From contig JASANG010001013.1 in NCBI GenBank assembly GCA_030248215.1, positions 434,001 to 498,000 of the forward strand: a stretch of 64,000 bases of DNA, written 5' to 3'. Under the pieces are notes generated by a model that worked only from the letters and a program-made list of their open reading frames with translations, did not search any database and had not been told where the DNA came from. Positions within the stretch are counted from its first letter, which is position 1. Every line of letters begins with the position of its first letter. The stretch comes from Enoplolaimus lenunculus (taxonomy: Eukaryota; Nematoda; Enoplea; Enoplida; Thoracostomopsidae). Made by a program: the position numbers and the translations under genes. This document shows positions 1 through 15,100 of this stretch, piece by piece.

Positions 1-101
1 TTTTGGCTAAGCGAGCGAAGGTTCCCAAACTCTTTCTATAGATTTCGCGTCAATTCCATTACCTTCAACCTTAGCACTACACAAGAGATCAGTTAACATA
101 C

Positions 102-3100
102 CTTTGCAATTTTAATCCTTGGTCTTTTCGCCTCGCTGTTATGTTTTGGATTCCGTGTTGTCATCGATTTAAACCTCCAATCAGTAGCAGTCACCGCTGA
201 ATCAGATGTGTTTGAACAAGACGCCATTGGCCGCTTGTTATGAAACATATTTGGTGAATTTGACGAGTAAAAATTTGCTGCAAAATTTACGCTGTTTAAG
301 CGGTTGGTGTAGTTGTTTGCAGCTGCATGATTGCTTGTTTCCTGGAAAAACACAAAAATTGTAACAAAGAACACAGTAAACAAAAAAGAAAATCAAGAAT
401 ATTACCTATTTTTCCGACAAATACGTAGGAAACATTTATCACACACAATTAAGGGATGCAACAAACACCATCACAGACTCAGTAGCACTAACAGCAGTAC
501 AAAACATTTTAAACAATAAATTCACACACAAAAGTAACAACTTTTTATTCTCATTTTCTCCTCAATTTCAATTACTACAGGAAAAGTAAACTAAGGACAT
601 AACTCAGAAAATTTAATAAAACTAGAAAATATCTAAATTACAGCCACCGGCCGAATTGAGTGCGTAGTAACCGCGGTTGCGTCTGCGACTGCGGAAAAAT
701 AATCGCAGTTCAATTTTTTTATGCTCGCGCACACTGGTGTCCACAGATGAGATTATAAACAAGTTAATGCTAACAATCGCAGTTGCGGTCGCGGTTGTGA
801 TCGCAGTAACTATAAGCAGTTCAAACCGCGTTTTGCAAGCGAATGCATCCACGAAACAGCTAATCGCAATTAAATTCGCGGTTATGAACGCGATCTCGAC
901 TGCACTTCATTCAGCCTGTAACTGTACATTTATCAGCACCTGCAATCAGCACAAATCCTATCACTTTTATCCTGAAAAATGTTGTTGCCACCTCACTGCA
1001 CTTATGATTTTCAAAATATTGTTACAGTAGACAGAATATTGCTTTACGTAAAGACAACGAATCTTCGGGGCTCTAAAAGTTTCTAGAAGGTGCTTTGGGT
1101 CAAAAACGAACGTTACTAACTAGCAATAATCCCTGGACTAAATTTTAAATTGCCGTCACTTACGTCATCGTCAACCATTTCTAGCAACGAAACTGCTTTC
1201 CGTTTCGTTTCTTGCAGCATTCCAGCAGAATTACTACAACACGGTGTGTCGTCATAAACGTTGCTATCAAATTGTTTTACATTAGCGACGGGTGATTGAG
1301 TGTAAGACGAGTCCGAAACCAGCGTATCATTTGTATTGTTCAAGCTTCCACTTGTATTAATCAGGCTCAACACTGTAAAAAACACAGAAAAAAATTATAT
1401 TTATAATTATTGCAAAACTTAGTTATAATTAGACATCAATAAATTTCTCAAAACAAATCTATTCTGTATATAATATTTACTTAATATTTGCTTGCTTACA
1501 ATTTCTGTCCCTGGGAAAGTTTTTGCGAATTTCCCTACATACCGTCATCAAATGGAATTATAGCAGGCCCGATTGACTTTCTGGCTTGAATTTCGCCGCT
1601 TCTCAGTGCTTCCACACGATTTTTGTGCTTAATAATTGCCTGATAAAGCAAGTAAAACAAAGTATATCCAAACCAACACAAAAATAAAAGTAAAAAATTA
1701 GAATATAATGCAATAATATTCTGCAAAAGCAATAAAATGCCATTTTTATAAAACAATATCTCAAGTTTAACATGGTATTTCGAAACAAAAGATGACAAGA
1801 AGTGAATAAGGTGAAAAATGAATAAAATGAAAACCTTTTCCAGCTGACTCGCGGTCTTCCTTTGCGTTGCTTGTCGTTTGACTTGCAAATCCATCAAAGT
1901 TCGTTGACCTTTGTAGAAGGCAGCCAATGAGGCAACGGCACGACCAAACTGATCCTGTTCATAGCTCCAAATATATGACGTCATCCAGCCAGGAAACGAA
2001 GTTTTTGACCAGTATCGAAACCTGGACAAAAATATTATTACCGTTAAGGATGCAGACTGATATCAAACAACAAAAATACAAGAGCCGAATGTGAATTTTC
2101 GAATCAGACGGAATAGCTTATTGGGTCGCATAAAAATTGGAACAAACTATTACAAAACAACTAAGATTTCCCTAAGTCGCCAGCGAGTGGGGGAGCAAGT
2201 TCCCCACCCACTAACTGGGGGGTGGAGCTGGGGTGGCGAAAAGTTGGTGGAGTCAAAAAATTTTTATGACAAAAAATGTAATTTTTGTCATTAAAATTTA
2301 GCCAAAATGAATTTAACGCTAATTTTAGCTTCAAACACAACGGTTGGGGATATCCAAGTTGGCAGCAAAGCAACAGAGTAGAAAAGAAACAGAACAAAAT
2401 CCGTTACACGGATTTACTCTGTTGCTGCTAACCTGACTGAACTGTAGATTTTTCAGTTGTAATGTCTAATAAAGCAATAAAGCTATTTAGCTAACAGGAT
2501 CAATTGTAAAAAAAGTAAGCACAGCAGTAGTGGCAGTAATATTTTTAATCCCAATGCAACAGTTTCATCCGATGTAAACTATTTCCTCAAATATTTGCAC
2601 GTCTGCAACAGCAATGCTTTATGCAACCAATTTTTACCAGGGGAGTCCAGAATAGTTGGGAAAAATCCGCTGTGTAGAGCAATCTGAGGTGGGGAAGGTC
2701 GGATGTGGGGGCTTCCCCCACCAGAAAAAACCCCAGAACAAAAAATAAAAACTACATACATACCTTTCATCCAACAAAATCACAGCTCCGAAATCATCTT
2801 TATGCCGTATCGTTCGTCCAATCGCTTGATTGACAGCTCGTGCAGCTTCTAATTTGTACCAGTCTTCTCCGTTAAATTTTCGCTACAAAACTAAGTAATT
2901 CTTCTTAAACATTTCTCAAAAATTCTTCTTTGGAGATTTCCACTAGAGTTTTCTCGAAGCTTTTTAAATTCACGCAGCAACTTTTTGTCAATACTTTTTG
3001 CAAAAATGTGAAAATTCTATTAAAAAATCTGACAGATAGATAAATAGTGGTTGTGTTAAGATATAACACCAATGTAGGCTCTCGCGTAGACAACAGGGAG

Positions 3101-6100
3101 GCAACAAAGGTTCGGATTCGGTTTCGGCAAAAATTTTAGTTCGGATTCGGTAAAAATTTGTGCCAAATCCAAACGCCGAATTCAACAATGTTTGGCGATA
3201 TCTTTTCAGTTTCAAACAACAAAAATTAAAAATATCATGTTATGTTAATAGAAAATTTTCTTTCAGGACACAAATCTCGAAACTGAGGTCGGGCACGAAA
3301 TATATTCCCGTTTAAAATTTATGCAGCTGGCATCGCGATGATATTCTGAAACAAGTTATAGACATAACAGCAATTTCCAACACGCAAGATTCCGCTTCGG
3401 ATTGGGCAAATTAGCAATGTATTCGGATTAGGTCAAACCGTGGATTCGGTGCCACCCTGGTAGACAAATAAAAAATGTCCATTGCGACATCCTGAAACCT
3501 TACATAGTCATATTAAAAATCCTTATCCGCAACTTAGTCTGTCAACCTACATTTAACCTAATCCTTCCTGTATCGATAATCAACTAATAAATTTGCTGTA
3601 CATCAAGGGAACTACAATTTCTACTGAAGCGGCTGAGATAAATCTGCTCTACCACCTCTCAATCTAAGTCGAATTTAGAATATATTATTTCGACAGTTTT
3701 GCGTCCGCAAATATTTCCCGCAGCCGAAATTGCAGCAATCAATAAAATATAAACAGAACCCGGTATTATCGCGAAATACTAGCAAAATGGAAATAACAAC
3801 GGTTTAGAGCGTACATAAGCACAATTACTCACGTTAGTATCAAAACTATTTGACTTGGGCGTACAATTTCGCTCGTTCAAATACTGCTTTTTTAATAAAA
3901 CCTTCGGATCAAGCAGGGGCGGATACGGTATTCCAGCAATAATCACAGCGCGACACTGACTGTCCGAAAAATCAACCCCTTCACTAATCTGTAACAAATG
4001 CAACAAATTCGTAAACATGGATACACCAAAGAACTTTATAATGAACTAAGTAAATTAATGATACATTCTGCAACAACGTTTTCGGCAACCAGTTTCACGG
4101 TTCCGTTCGTTTAGAATTAAACAATTTGTTTAGCGACGTCATTGCGGGACTGCAAAAGAGCAAGTTTAAGCTTTAGACTGTTTTTGTATTTACGTTTAGG
4201 CTTAGGCTTAGGTAAGGCTTATACTACAGTGTTACGCGGCTCTGATCTATAGATGGTCCAAATTTCCTTACCTTTCCCCTACAGACACCGAAAAATACCG
4301 CCCCACGGCCTGATTGGTTAGAAACGGCGGATCGAAATTGTTCCATTGAAACGGCAAACTGTGCTTTTGACTTATCTTCGATAAACACAGACTTCACGTT
4401 CTCCAGTTTTTCAAGCGACCCATTCTCCTAAAACAGATAAATAAATAAAACGCATAACGTATTCTTCTGGACATCAACAAAATCACAGCATTATCGCATA
4501 CTAACTGCTCATTTGAATGATAATTATCGTGACAAAGTAAGCCACTGAAAAACTTAAATTCGAACTAAAAATGTTCAATTTTCAACACGTTGTCAAATCT
4601 GTATTATTAAAGCTGGTGCGCCCTACATACATAATTTGGGCAGCGTTCCAGTTTTTAATAGCATCGTTTTGAATTTTGATACAAGGAAAAGTACACGCAA
4701 ATTAACTACAAGAGCCGATTTTAACCATGTTTAAAAAAGAATTGAAGAGAAAAATAAAACAAAAATACGGTTCAAATGTTGCGTCGGCGTTGGCTAATAT
4801 ATTTTGTCAGGGCGAACGCTGAAATTACAGCCCATACACCCGTACTACATATATACTTTGATGAGAGATATTTTTTGTAAAATAAAAATACCGGCGCTAA
4901 TTCTAAAAGCTTCGATTGTGATTTGCAAAAGCATTTAATAGCAAATAAACGCTATTTCTCACTTGACTATATACGTAAGTTAACGCATAGAAAAGACTAA
5001 ACTTAAAATACAATAATATAAAATAATTTTGGACGCAAACCTTCCAAGCCTCAACGCAACACGTCATTTGCGAATACGATCCAAAAAATACCAAACATCC
5101 TTGCGGTATGATACGACACAAATTAATCACAGCGTTGAACACAGCACTTGTATACTCCGAGGTGCTCCTGAAAATAAGTTAAATATAAGCACGGTCACAC
5201 AGCTATCGTAGGCAGAAAACATTTCGCAGGTAAGGCGAAAAGAACCTGCTATTGTTATTGTTTTTGAATTTTCCAATACAATCATAGAAGCATTTTTTAT
5301 TTTAGAAATTTTCATAAAAAGACCCTTTATAAAATTATAGAAATGTTATGAGCAGGGGAATGCGCATCATTCCCCATTTGGGTAGGCCCCTCACTGACAC
5401 ATTAGGCCCCTCACTGACACATTTATGTATTTAATCAATTGTAAACGCATTACGAAACTCAGAATAAAAACAAAGTATTGGCAGCAGACTATGGTATGTG
5501 TCTATGAGTCTACTTAAAACTACAGGAATAGGTACACAACGAAAACATAACAGAACCGGAAATTAAAAATTTAATAAAACTATCTAAACCGGGACCGGAC
5601 AAAATTGACTTTAAAAGTGGGCGGAAACACTACAGCCACGTGCAGAATTAAGGCGTAGTTGTTGCAATTCCGTCTGCGGTGGAGGTTTTGCAATTCTAGT
5701 TGAATTTCTTCGCTCGCGAACAGTCGTGCCTACAGATGCGACTACAGTCGCATTTCAAATTAAGGTAATAACCTAGTTTGTAAGCCATTGAAAACGTAAT
5801 ACTGGGCAATCAGAATCACAGTTGCGATTCAGGTCGCAGTAACCGAAAGCAGTTGACATCGCGTCTGCGAGTGATTGTCTAACGAACGACCACTCGCAAT
5901 CAGAACTGCGATTTCGAACGACGCAATCGCAATTGCACTTAATTCTGGCGACTGTACCTGTTCTTAAACGTTCCACTGATCAAAGTTTTATTCGGAGCAC
6001 CGGGAACAATCGCCCCAAGTACTTGCTCGCTTCCAACGACATGCTTGTTTTCGAGCTTCACTTGAAATGGTCTAAAATTAAATCGTTGAAAATGTCTAAA

Positions 6101-9100
6101 AACCAAACAATACTTCACGTACAACCTTTCTATTTCGAGACACCGATAATATGAAGTGTGAACGTGACCCCCAAGAAAACATTCAACGCGAAATAATGTT
6201 CATCGGGACACTTTTTCACGATAAATAATAATCTGGTGGATACTTTTCAGGTAAACATTATTTCATGCCACTCTGATTCCGACATACAATAGCAAATACA
6301 ACCGTTTTGAGTTCGAGTCTAACCACAGATCCAACTGCAGCAAGCTTTCCAAGATTACTACATTGAGCACTTAGTGGAGTTTGAAACTAGCAGCCGTGTT
6401 CTTGACGATGTGCAGCACCTATCGACAGTTAGTAATAAATGAATTTTCAAACAAGAGAAATGCGGCAGCTACGAATACCAAATTTTGCCGGGATAACACA
6501 TATCAAGTGCAAGATATGTACAAAATTTTGGAACCTCACTATTCTCCGGTTCGAAAATTGTATGATTTATCACCACTTATCATAGGTGCTACAAACTTTT
6601 GAGAATATAGACATAGAACTTACATTTGCATTTCTTCTATAAACCCATCAATAGGCGACAGGGTTCCGCTGGTAACAATCACAGACCGTACGCCTTGGCT
6701 CAGCAACGCTTCCATACCAGGGCCAGCAGCAAAACACCAGTAATTGAGCACAATTTGCTTCGAAAATTTCAATTTTTTACCCGAAGTTTCCTTTCGGGCA
6801 GCTGTCCATAGCTTTTCAACACCTTGTTGGACAGGAGCGAATGCCGCTATAGATTGATTATCTTCGGTATCATTATCAGATTGAGCATTTTTCGACTGAT
6901 CGTGACAAATATAAGTCTGTAAACAACATTCAAGATTATAAAATAAGTTTGTGGACTGAGAAGAATAAACATTAACACAGTAAATGTTTACAAAATGCAA
7001 AACACTGAACGAAATTTACTTTCCTTCCGCTGTGTATACCACTAACGTCCGGTATCGATAATAAAAATTCACTATCTATCATATTTTCGGTTTACACTGT
7101 AGCAAGTTTGACAACTGAGAAAACTTACTTAAATATTACCGCAACACAAATATGCAGATTTAAAAAATACAACTCACTTTAAAATGCTGAGCAGTTAAAT
7201 TTTGTTTCATTGTTTTCTTGCAAACATCCGCAAATTGACTGTTTGAATATGCCGCGTTTAACAGAGACGAAAATCTGTTCAAACCAGTTCCTTTAGTGCT
7301 CCATGGGTTGCCGCTATCTGCAAATAAATATATATAAATAAATAAATAAATAAATAATAAATATACAAGTAAATAAATATGTATGGACGAATAATAAATA
7401 TTTCTAAAACAAATTTATCATAATTAAAACTTATTAAACAGATTTACTGACGACTATAATGAGAAAATAGGCCGACTTTTAAGTTAATTTTAACTCTTCT
7501 TCAGCAACTTCTTATCTCACTCAACCCCTCTTATCACTTAGTGACCTTTCACCGCAGGGCAAGCTTCAGTGTCGGCAATATATGGCCAGCCTTTACTGAA
7601 ATTCAACTTACGTTTCTGTGACAAATAGTTCACAACATCATCAATCATTGCACTCAGCGGCATTTGCATTTCAGACTCAAATCCTGCTGCGGCCAATAAT
7701 TCACGCATAAATGTTCCAGATTTGATCAACCCTGGCAATTTTGTGCTTTTTTGACCGTTCAGTGCCGAAACAGAATGCATGCTGTTGGTCAGCTCAGATG
7801 CAACGTCGTCAATTTGTTCTTCGAGATTATGAAGCAAAACTAGAATAAGTAAAAATTAAATATACTTCACATAAGGGGTTGTGGTTGTCACACGCACATA
7901 AAATCTCATAAAAAGTCTCTGACATAACTATGTAAAAGCCGGGCCGTCTCCATCATTGCAGGATAATTCATTTATGCTCATTTAATAACGTTCTAAATAC
8001 TGTGAGTATACGCTCTTAACACAACTTGGTTGGCCGTGTTGAAAGTATATACCCCTTACCTACATTAGCCTATAAAGCACATTGTAGCACTATAGTATAA
8101 AAAAATCAAAATTTGTATATTTCATCACATATAACAGACACTTATTAACAATCAATATGTTAAACCCAACATTAACGAAAAATTACAGAAATACATAAAG
8201 AATCACGACGTTAAACTTCTCATAACTTAAAATCTACCCAGTCATGACAGTAAGCTACTATAAAAGTGACGCAATGCTTGTGAAGCGTTGCCATGCGGTG
8301 CTTTAACGGACAACAAAACAACTACAAAATATAACAGCGCCCAAACTAAACCTATCAAATGTGCCAATTCGTTCGGTTTAATGCGTTGATTCGGAGTTTT
8401 ATCAAAATCAACTTCCCCAAATGGTGTGTCTGTTTCGTCAAGCGCCTGTCTAGTTTCTTCCGTCTCCTACAATAAATTCACCAAAATGCCGCAAAATCCG
8501 CTGAAAAAATAATGGATTTTATACCGCTACTAGATATTTATATCGGATTATATCCAAAATCCAGATCACAAGAGGCAAATCAACACGTATAACCTCTGAA
8601 CATCTCAACCCCAACTAAAACCGTTACCTCAAACCGGAATAACCGTTGTAACGTATTTTTTCACAATTTGTTAAAAGCTAAACACATACATACCTTATTA
8701 ACAAGATCTAGGGTATCTTTAGCTTCTTTCAAACAAACAGCAACATCGCGACTGCTCAACGACACTGAGATCGAGTCTTCGCAAATCTTTTGCTATAATT
8801 TAAACTTTGTAAAATTCAATGTTAGAATTACCCAATAACGTAAAATGTATTGTCAAATTACCGTGGTTTTGACCATTTAGAAATTAGCGTATATAAATTT
8901 CATGCATCGGGGTTCCAATTCTCAGATGTCTATAGCATACATATGACTATTTAGTATTGAAGCTTTTATTCGCAAGTGTGTGTAGCACCTATTATCAGTT
9001 ACAGTTGGTGATAGGTCTTGTTACTTTCGGACCAGCAAATTTATTGAAATCGATTTGCTCAACTTCTATGCAAATTTTGAGATCTGCAAAAGGTGCTATA

Positions 9101-12100
9101 TGCATCTGAGAATATGGATCTAGGTTTGCAAACAAGCGAATTTAAGCAGCTATAAAACATGCTTGTACACAAGTATAACAAATTAAGTGTAAAAATGCGA
9201 CAAATTATAAAACTCTCAATTGACCGGTCCGAAACTTTTAAGGATCTATCGCCAACTGGTACGTAATAGGTGCTATAGGTAGCACCGGTCGCGGTCATGG
9301 AACGAAACATTTCAAACCTGTACATAACAAATATGCGTAATACTGTACCACAGCGTAATATGTAATCATAACTGCTGAGATCAATAGATTACGATTTAGA
9401 CGCTGCTGTGAGTAGCTGGCGTAAGCTATACTTAAGCCTCAGATACCTACGTCATAAAAATGACACCGATGCACACTTGGGTTAATTTTTCATTGAAGTA
9501 AAAACTAAACGGAATTCAATAACAAACCAACAAAATTTTCAGCAACACAGTATCTTGAGTGCAAGATATAGTTTTTCATTGATTTATATTCAAAATCAAA
9601 AATTTGGGATTGTTCTTCATAATGCAGCAACTAGCCCAGCATTTTTTGCTGCAATTTTTGCTACCAGAACGACTTTGGGTATCTACATGAACGTCGGGCA
9701 ACCGAATCACATCAGTTCAACGCTGGCTTGGACGTCTACCTGCAAAGCGCGAGGGTTTTATAGCGAGCTACGTGCAACGGTTCCACAAAAGAGTGTCCTA
9801 GTGCGCTTAAATATAAGCCTGGGCGGTGCGAAACCTTCATTTCCAGTCAGCGTCCAAAAACAAGCGGCTATACCCGCAACGTCAAGAATATGCACGAAAA
9901 GCATTAATGGCCACCTACGAGTTGCTCATTTACAAGCGAACAGTCGAACGAGGTGCTCGAGGTTATCGACGCCAGACTTGGTATTATTGTGTGCAGTACC
10001 ATATCCGATTTGTTCCTGTGTTCCGAGCCAACCAGCGGATAGGACGTCGCTGCGTAGTGTATTGTCTGAAGCTGCACTTTCCACGAAAGTTAACTACCTG
10101 GTTATCATCTGTCGTGTCAAATTCAAGTCCATACATCTGGCATAGGCGTGCATGCAACATATCCCAAACGTCTCGCAAGGCTGCCATTTTATGTTCTTTA
10201 CGCCTGTTTTTCTGGTAGCATTATTGCTAAATTGGATATACCGCAAAATATCCCGAAATCGGCTTCGACGCATAACTGATCTTATCACTGCACGAAAAGT
10301 TGTTAATCAGATCTTGGTGACCGATCCATGTTTTTCCTTATACGTCCCACTAGCCATAGCAAGCCAATGAATGATTTCAGTTAACTGAGGTTTTTTGGTT
10401 TCAGGTCAGCTATCATTGGTGATGTATGCCGATTCCTTTCTCATACCACACACGGAGGAAAACATCAACAGTGACGAATAAGCAAGAGCTCTTTTTAATA
10501 TCTAGTACTTGACCTAGGCGAATAACACCAGGCGTTTGCCGAACAACATTTGCAAGAATTGTTCGAATGTTTGCAGCAATCGGAGGTTCCATAAACCATT
10601 TTCTGCCGATCTTAGCGAAAACATGATCCGCTTTTGAACGTTTAGCAAGCGTGGGTGGTGCACCAAATGTCGCTAGAACTGAACGATTCAAAGCTAATCT
10701 ACATGTTGAATTCTGAAGCCACGATGCTGTCTTCCCTAGAAACGTCTTCATCTAAATTATTGTCGCAACGTTCTCGAAAAAGGTCCAAGACAAATGAGCT
10801 CTCTTGCATAAGCTTGTCAAAGTGACCATTATAGTATGCTAGAAAGCTAGTCAGATTTTAATTGCGTTCGCAGTCGCGGTTTGAACCACGGTCGCAGTCG
10901 CGGTTTGAACCACGGTCGCACTCGCGGTTTGAACCGCTGTCGCAGTCGCGGTTTGAACCGCGGTCGCAGTCGCGGTTTTTGCGTCCACGTAAATTGCGGT
11001 TGCGAGCGATATTTTTAAAAAATTAAACAATAATTATCAAAGATTTCCCAATTAATATTTCAATTTCTATGTGAAGATGGTCTGTGGCGACCGTAATTAT
11101 TTATTTTAGCTTAACGTATTTATAATTTGAACATTTACGTTATAATGTAATTCACAAAATTGTTTGATTGACCAATTATTTTTGGTGCGAAGAATTGACA
11201 CGAGCCTAAAAATGAAAACAACAAACTCTGATGCCGATAATAATAATAATAATTCATAAAAATGTGACAACTTACAAGATTATGCGCTTCATCGAAAATC
11301 AACACACAACCACTTAATTCTATTTTATTGATCCTCCGAATCTAAAAGTTCAAAAAGATAAAACGGCAATATTTTCACAACAAAATGACACGAACAACAA
11401 TATCCTAGAATATACAGGCAGAACATGTACACCAAGCTATTGAAACTTCATAAAATATATCAAAAAGTAAAAATCACTGCACGATAAACATTTAACCTGA
11501 ATTAGGAAAAAGTAAACAAACCAAGTCAAGAACAAATTTTGCAATACAAACATTGTTGTAACAATTTATTTTTTTGTTAATTTTATTATTGGCAGTCTAA
11601 TGTAACTCCAAATAACTGTCAACCAAAAATTATAGCTCACCAACATTGACTTAAATCGGCTACAGATCTGTTCAGAAAAATAGCAGCTAATAATTGTTAA
11701 TTGTTCTAAACTTAACTTACCGCAGGATCCAATACATAATTATACGGCATCAAAATCAAATCAGCAACGTCTTGCGAATCGCGTGACATGTAATAAGGAC
11801 ACATTCTGAAAAAACATTACTTTCAAATTCAAACGAAAACTCATTTCAAAATGTATTATTGAACCAGTTGGCACTTACTACCAGTTAAGGACAACACTCC
11901 TATTCTACATTATAATTAGCGACATCAGAAATATTAAAATTGACCGGTTCTTACGTCAAACCATGGGCAAATCTTGGCTGTTCTAGTGAAAACCAGGCTA
12001 CTAATATTACATCACACATGTCTGAAAGGGCCCACCCCCATAGGTTTAGGCTCAATCTAAGACTAAACACATAAAATATCGTTATGTGACAATTGGCGAG

Positions 12101-15100
12101 GTTTTGTATTTGACAGCATATTAACCAAAAAGATTCTAATATTAGCATTGAAATACATTAACATTTAAATATAACCTTCAAACTAACTTAGTTTTCGTTC
12201 CAAACTCGATCAACTCTTCAATATCTGGTATACGCCCACTACCAATGCTATCAGTAAGGTTGCCTTTGTTTTCTGAAAATATCATCTGATCCAAATGATT
12301 AAAGAATTACTTGCCAGTTAGGTAAATTTTTAGAAGCAAATACGATTACTCACCGATCAAACAACTAGCACTGTAAAATTACACGTAACATAGTACTGCA
12401 AAATGTTTGGCAAATCTAAATATGAATATGCTCGTATACCAAAAACAAACCCCTAAACTTTAAACCATACATATATACAGATAATTCACAAAATGTTGCA
12501 GTACGCTTCACGTCCAAATTGTACTGCAAACATATAAAAGACATCTCGGCGATGGTTCTATTCTAAATATAGAGGCACTAAAATCTTAAAAGGCATTGAA
12601 AAACATACTTTCAAAATTGTTATAAAAATTGCACGTATGGCTGACCACTTTAACGCGACAAGCGTGATTCTGAAAGTAAAAACACACAATCAAAAACTAA
12701 ACACACCAACAATAATTCCTGTGTATCCCAAAAAATTATTCTCATACCACAGGTTATCGAAATTTTTTTAAACTTAACGGTCATATTTCTTTACAATTTT
12801 TCATATAAAAGTAGCTGTGTTACCATTCATCATGTACTTAACTTAGCTCCACTCAAAATTTAAACTTTCATTTCTGAACTTTAATCAGGAGTGTATGATA
12901 CAAAAGGGTGCAACTCTTTGGGTTCCGCATGGTACAAAATGTACCACCAAGCGTCGCGTTTTTGCCGACCATTTGTTTAGAGAAGGGGTTGCTGTCACAT
13001 GTTATAACCCTAAATTAAATTATAAGCGGAACAATTTGTTGCCATATAGATAAAGTGTCAAGGTTCGCATAGTTTGTACCCCCCTCGAAATAAAGGGGGC
13101 AGGCCAAAAACGCAACACGTGCCGGGTACATTGTTTTCTACACAGACTGTAACCAATTGCATACTCTTGTTAGTATGCTTCATCCGTTCTTGGCTCTACT
13201 AACAAATAAAAAACTCCACATATGAACCCTGGCTACCAGCAGAACAACGCAAAAGATATTTTTTATAAATTAAACGTTCTGTACAAAATTTCAACGGCTA
13301 CAAAACTGCACAATTATTTCCAGATTTATACACAGCTTACCTTCAATATACTATTCGATTCAGCCATAACTTCGTCATGAACGCACATTTGATCACGTGA
13401 ACCCAAAGAACATACTCGAATACTAAATAACACAAAAACACTAAAAAATAAACAAGTAAAACAAACAAGGCAGTCCAAATTGAATCTGGAAGCTCATAAA
13501 GTAGTTTACCCACCGGGCCTCGGATTCGCTACAACACTGGTTTCCATCACCAGATTTAGGTTAAGGCATAGGCAAAACCGTAACCTAGCGTAAGCCTTTT
13601 CCTAACCCTAAGCGAAATCCACTCTGACGCTGATCCTGTGGGACAGTAAGCGTACAAAAGCCGTTCTGATGGTTGCAGAAAATTTTTTAATACAAACGAT
13701 AACAAAACTAACTTCTTTCGATATACGGTTTTATTCAATTCGCCGACAACTTGTGACAACTGTGAATGCGTTCGGGACGTATAAACAATACGAGTATCAT
13801 TTTTGCGCACTGAAAAATAATAAAAAAATAGCTCAAAACTATAAAAAATACATATCAATATTTTCGGAGATTTCAGGTGTGCAAATCAAAACGATTACTT
13901 TACGTACATATACTAATTATTTTGATGATTTAGTAACCACAAAATTATCCTATAAAATTTTGCACCGTGTATTTACTAAGAAAAAAGCCGAAATGTTTTA
14001 AAATTCGGTGTCCGATATCGTTTGAACTCCTGATTGGAATTAGAAATTGTTCTCACTTGAAATCGAAACAAGAACCAAAATTCTGTTTGCACCATGAGTG
14101 GCAGGGATGGGTGGTCTCAGTTAAAACCGACACCAAGACCTGACTACCGAGACCGGTCAAGAAAAGTATCGGTCTCGGTCAATTTTGGTCATTGCCGAAA
14201 AAAATTAAAATTTTTAAAATAAATTATTTTCTAATGTTTTTTCGTAGTTTCTTTGTATTCTTCATAGCTTTTCTTGTTTTTTTTTTCAAAATATATGCTC
14301 GTAATTATTGCGTAACTGTGATATTTTTTCATCATTTCACAGGAAAATTTTATTCATCAGCCAGCACCTACTTCAACAGTACAGTCATACACCTGCTGAA
14401 TCATCGACTTTTGGTCTCGGCTAGCAAACCACAGTGTCTCAAAAAATGCGAGACCGAGCCAGCCAAATACCGAGACATCAGAACCGCAGTAACAACGGAA
14501 CGTTTATTGCATATACGGTATACGCTCGTGACCCGTAGGTACAGAGACTCATCCTTCCTAGAATAGCTGTATCCGGCCCCGCATGGGGAGCTTATGTAAT
14601 CCCCCTTCAACTTTCCTCAATATTTTTAATACAGATTCACCCACTTTCATACTGAACCGACTACAAACCGAACCGAGTTACACTTACTTCGTGCCCAAAA
14701 CTCATCACTAGACACCGTCGCTGTCTGTTCCAAAAACGCGTCTTTCCCTTTAGACTGAATGGCTTTTGGTCCATTTCGACGTTTCAATGGATGCGGCTGT
14801 TGTTGCTCTTGCTGCACTCCATCAATATTTTGTAACTTCAACTGCGAACGTCGATATTCCAGCCAGCCAAGACAAGCACACAGCAAACACAACGTTTTGC
14901 CAGTGCCCGTTGGCGATTCGAGTGCACCATTCCAACCCTAAACAGATAATGGAACTACAGGAACGCAAGCACAGGTACTCGTACCCTTCAGATCAATATT
15001 TAAATCTTCTTAACACTACTTATGCCAATGTTTTTGAAATTTTCAGATTTAGGCATAACGTGTCTTACTATTCATTCGGTTAAAACGAGTAAACGTTTTT

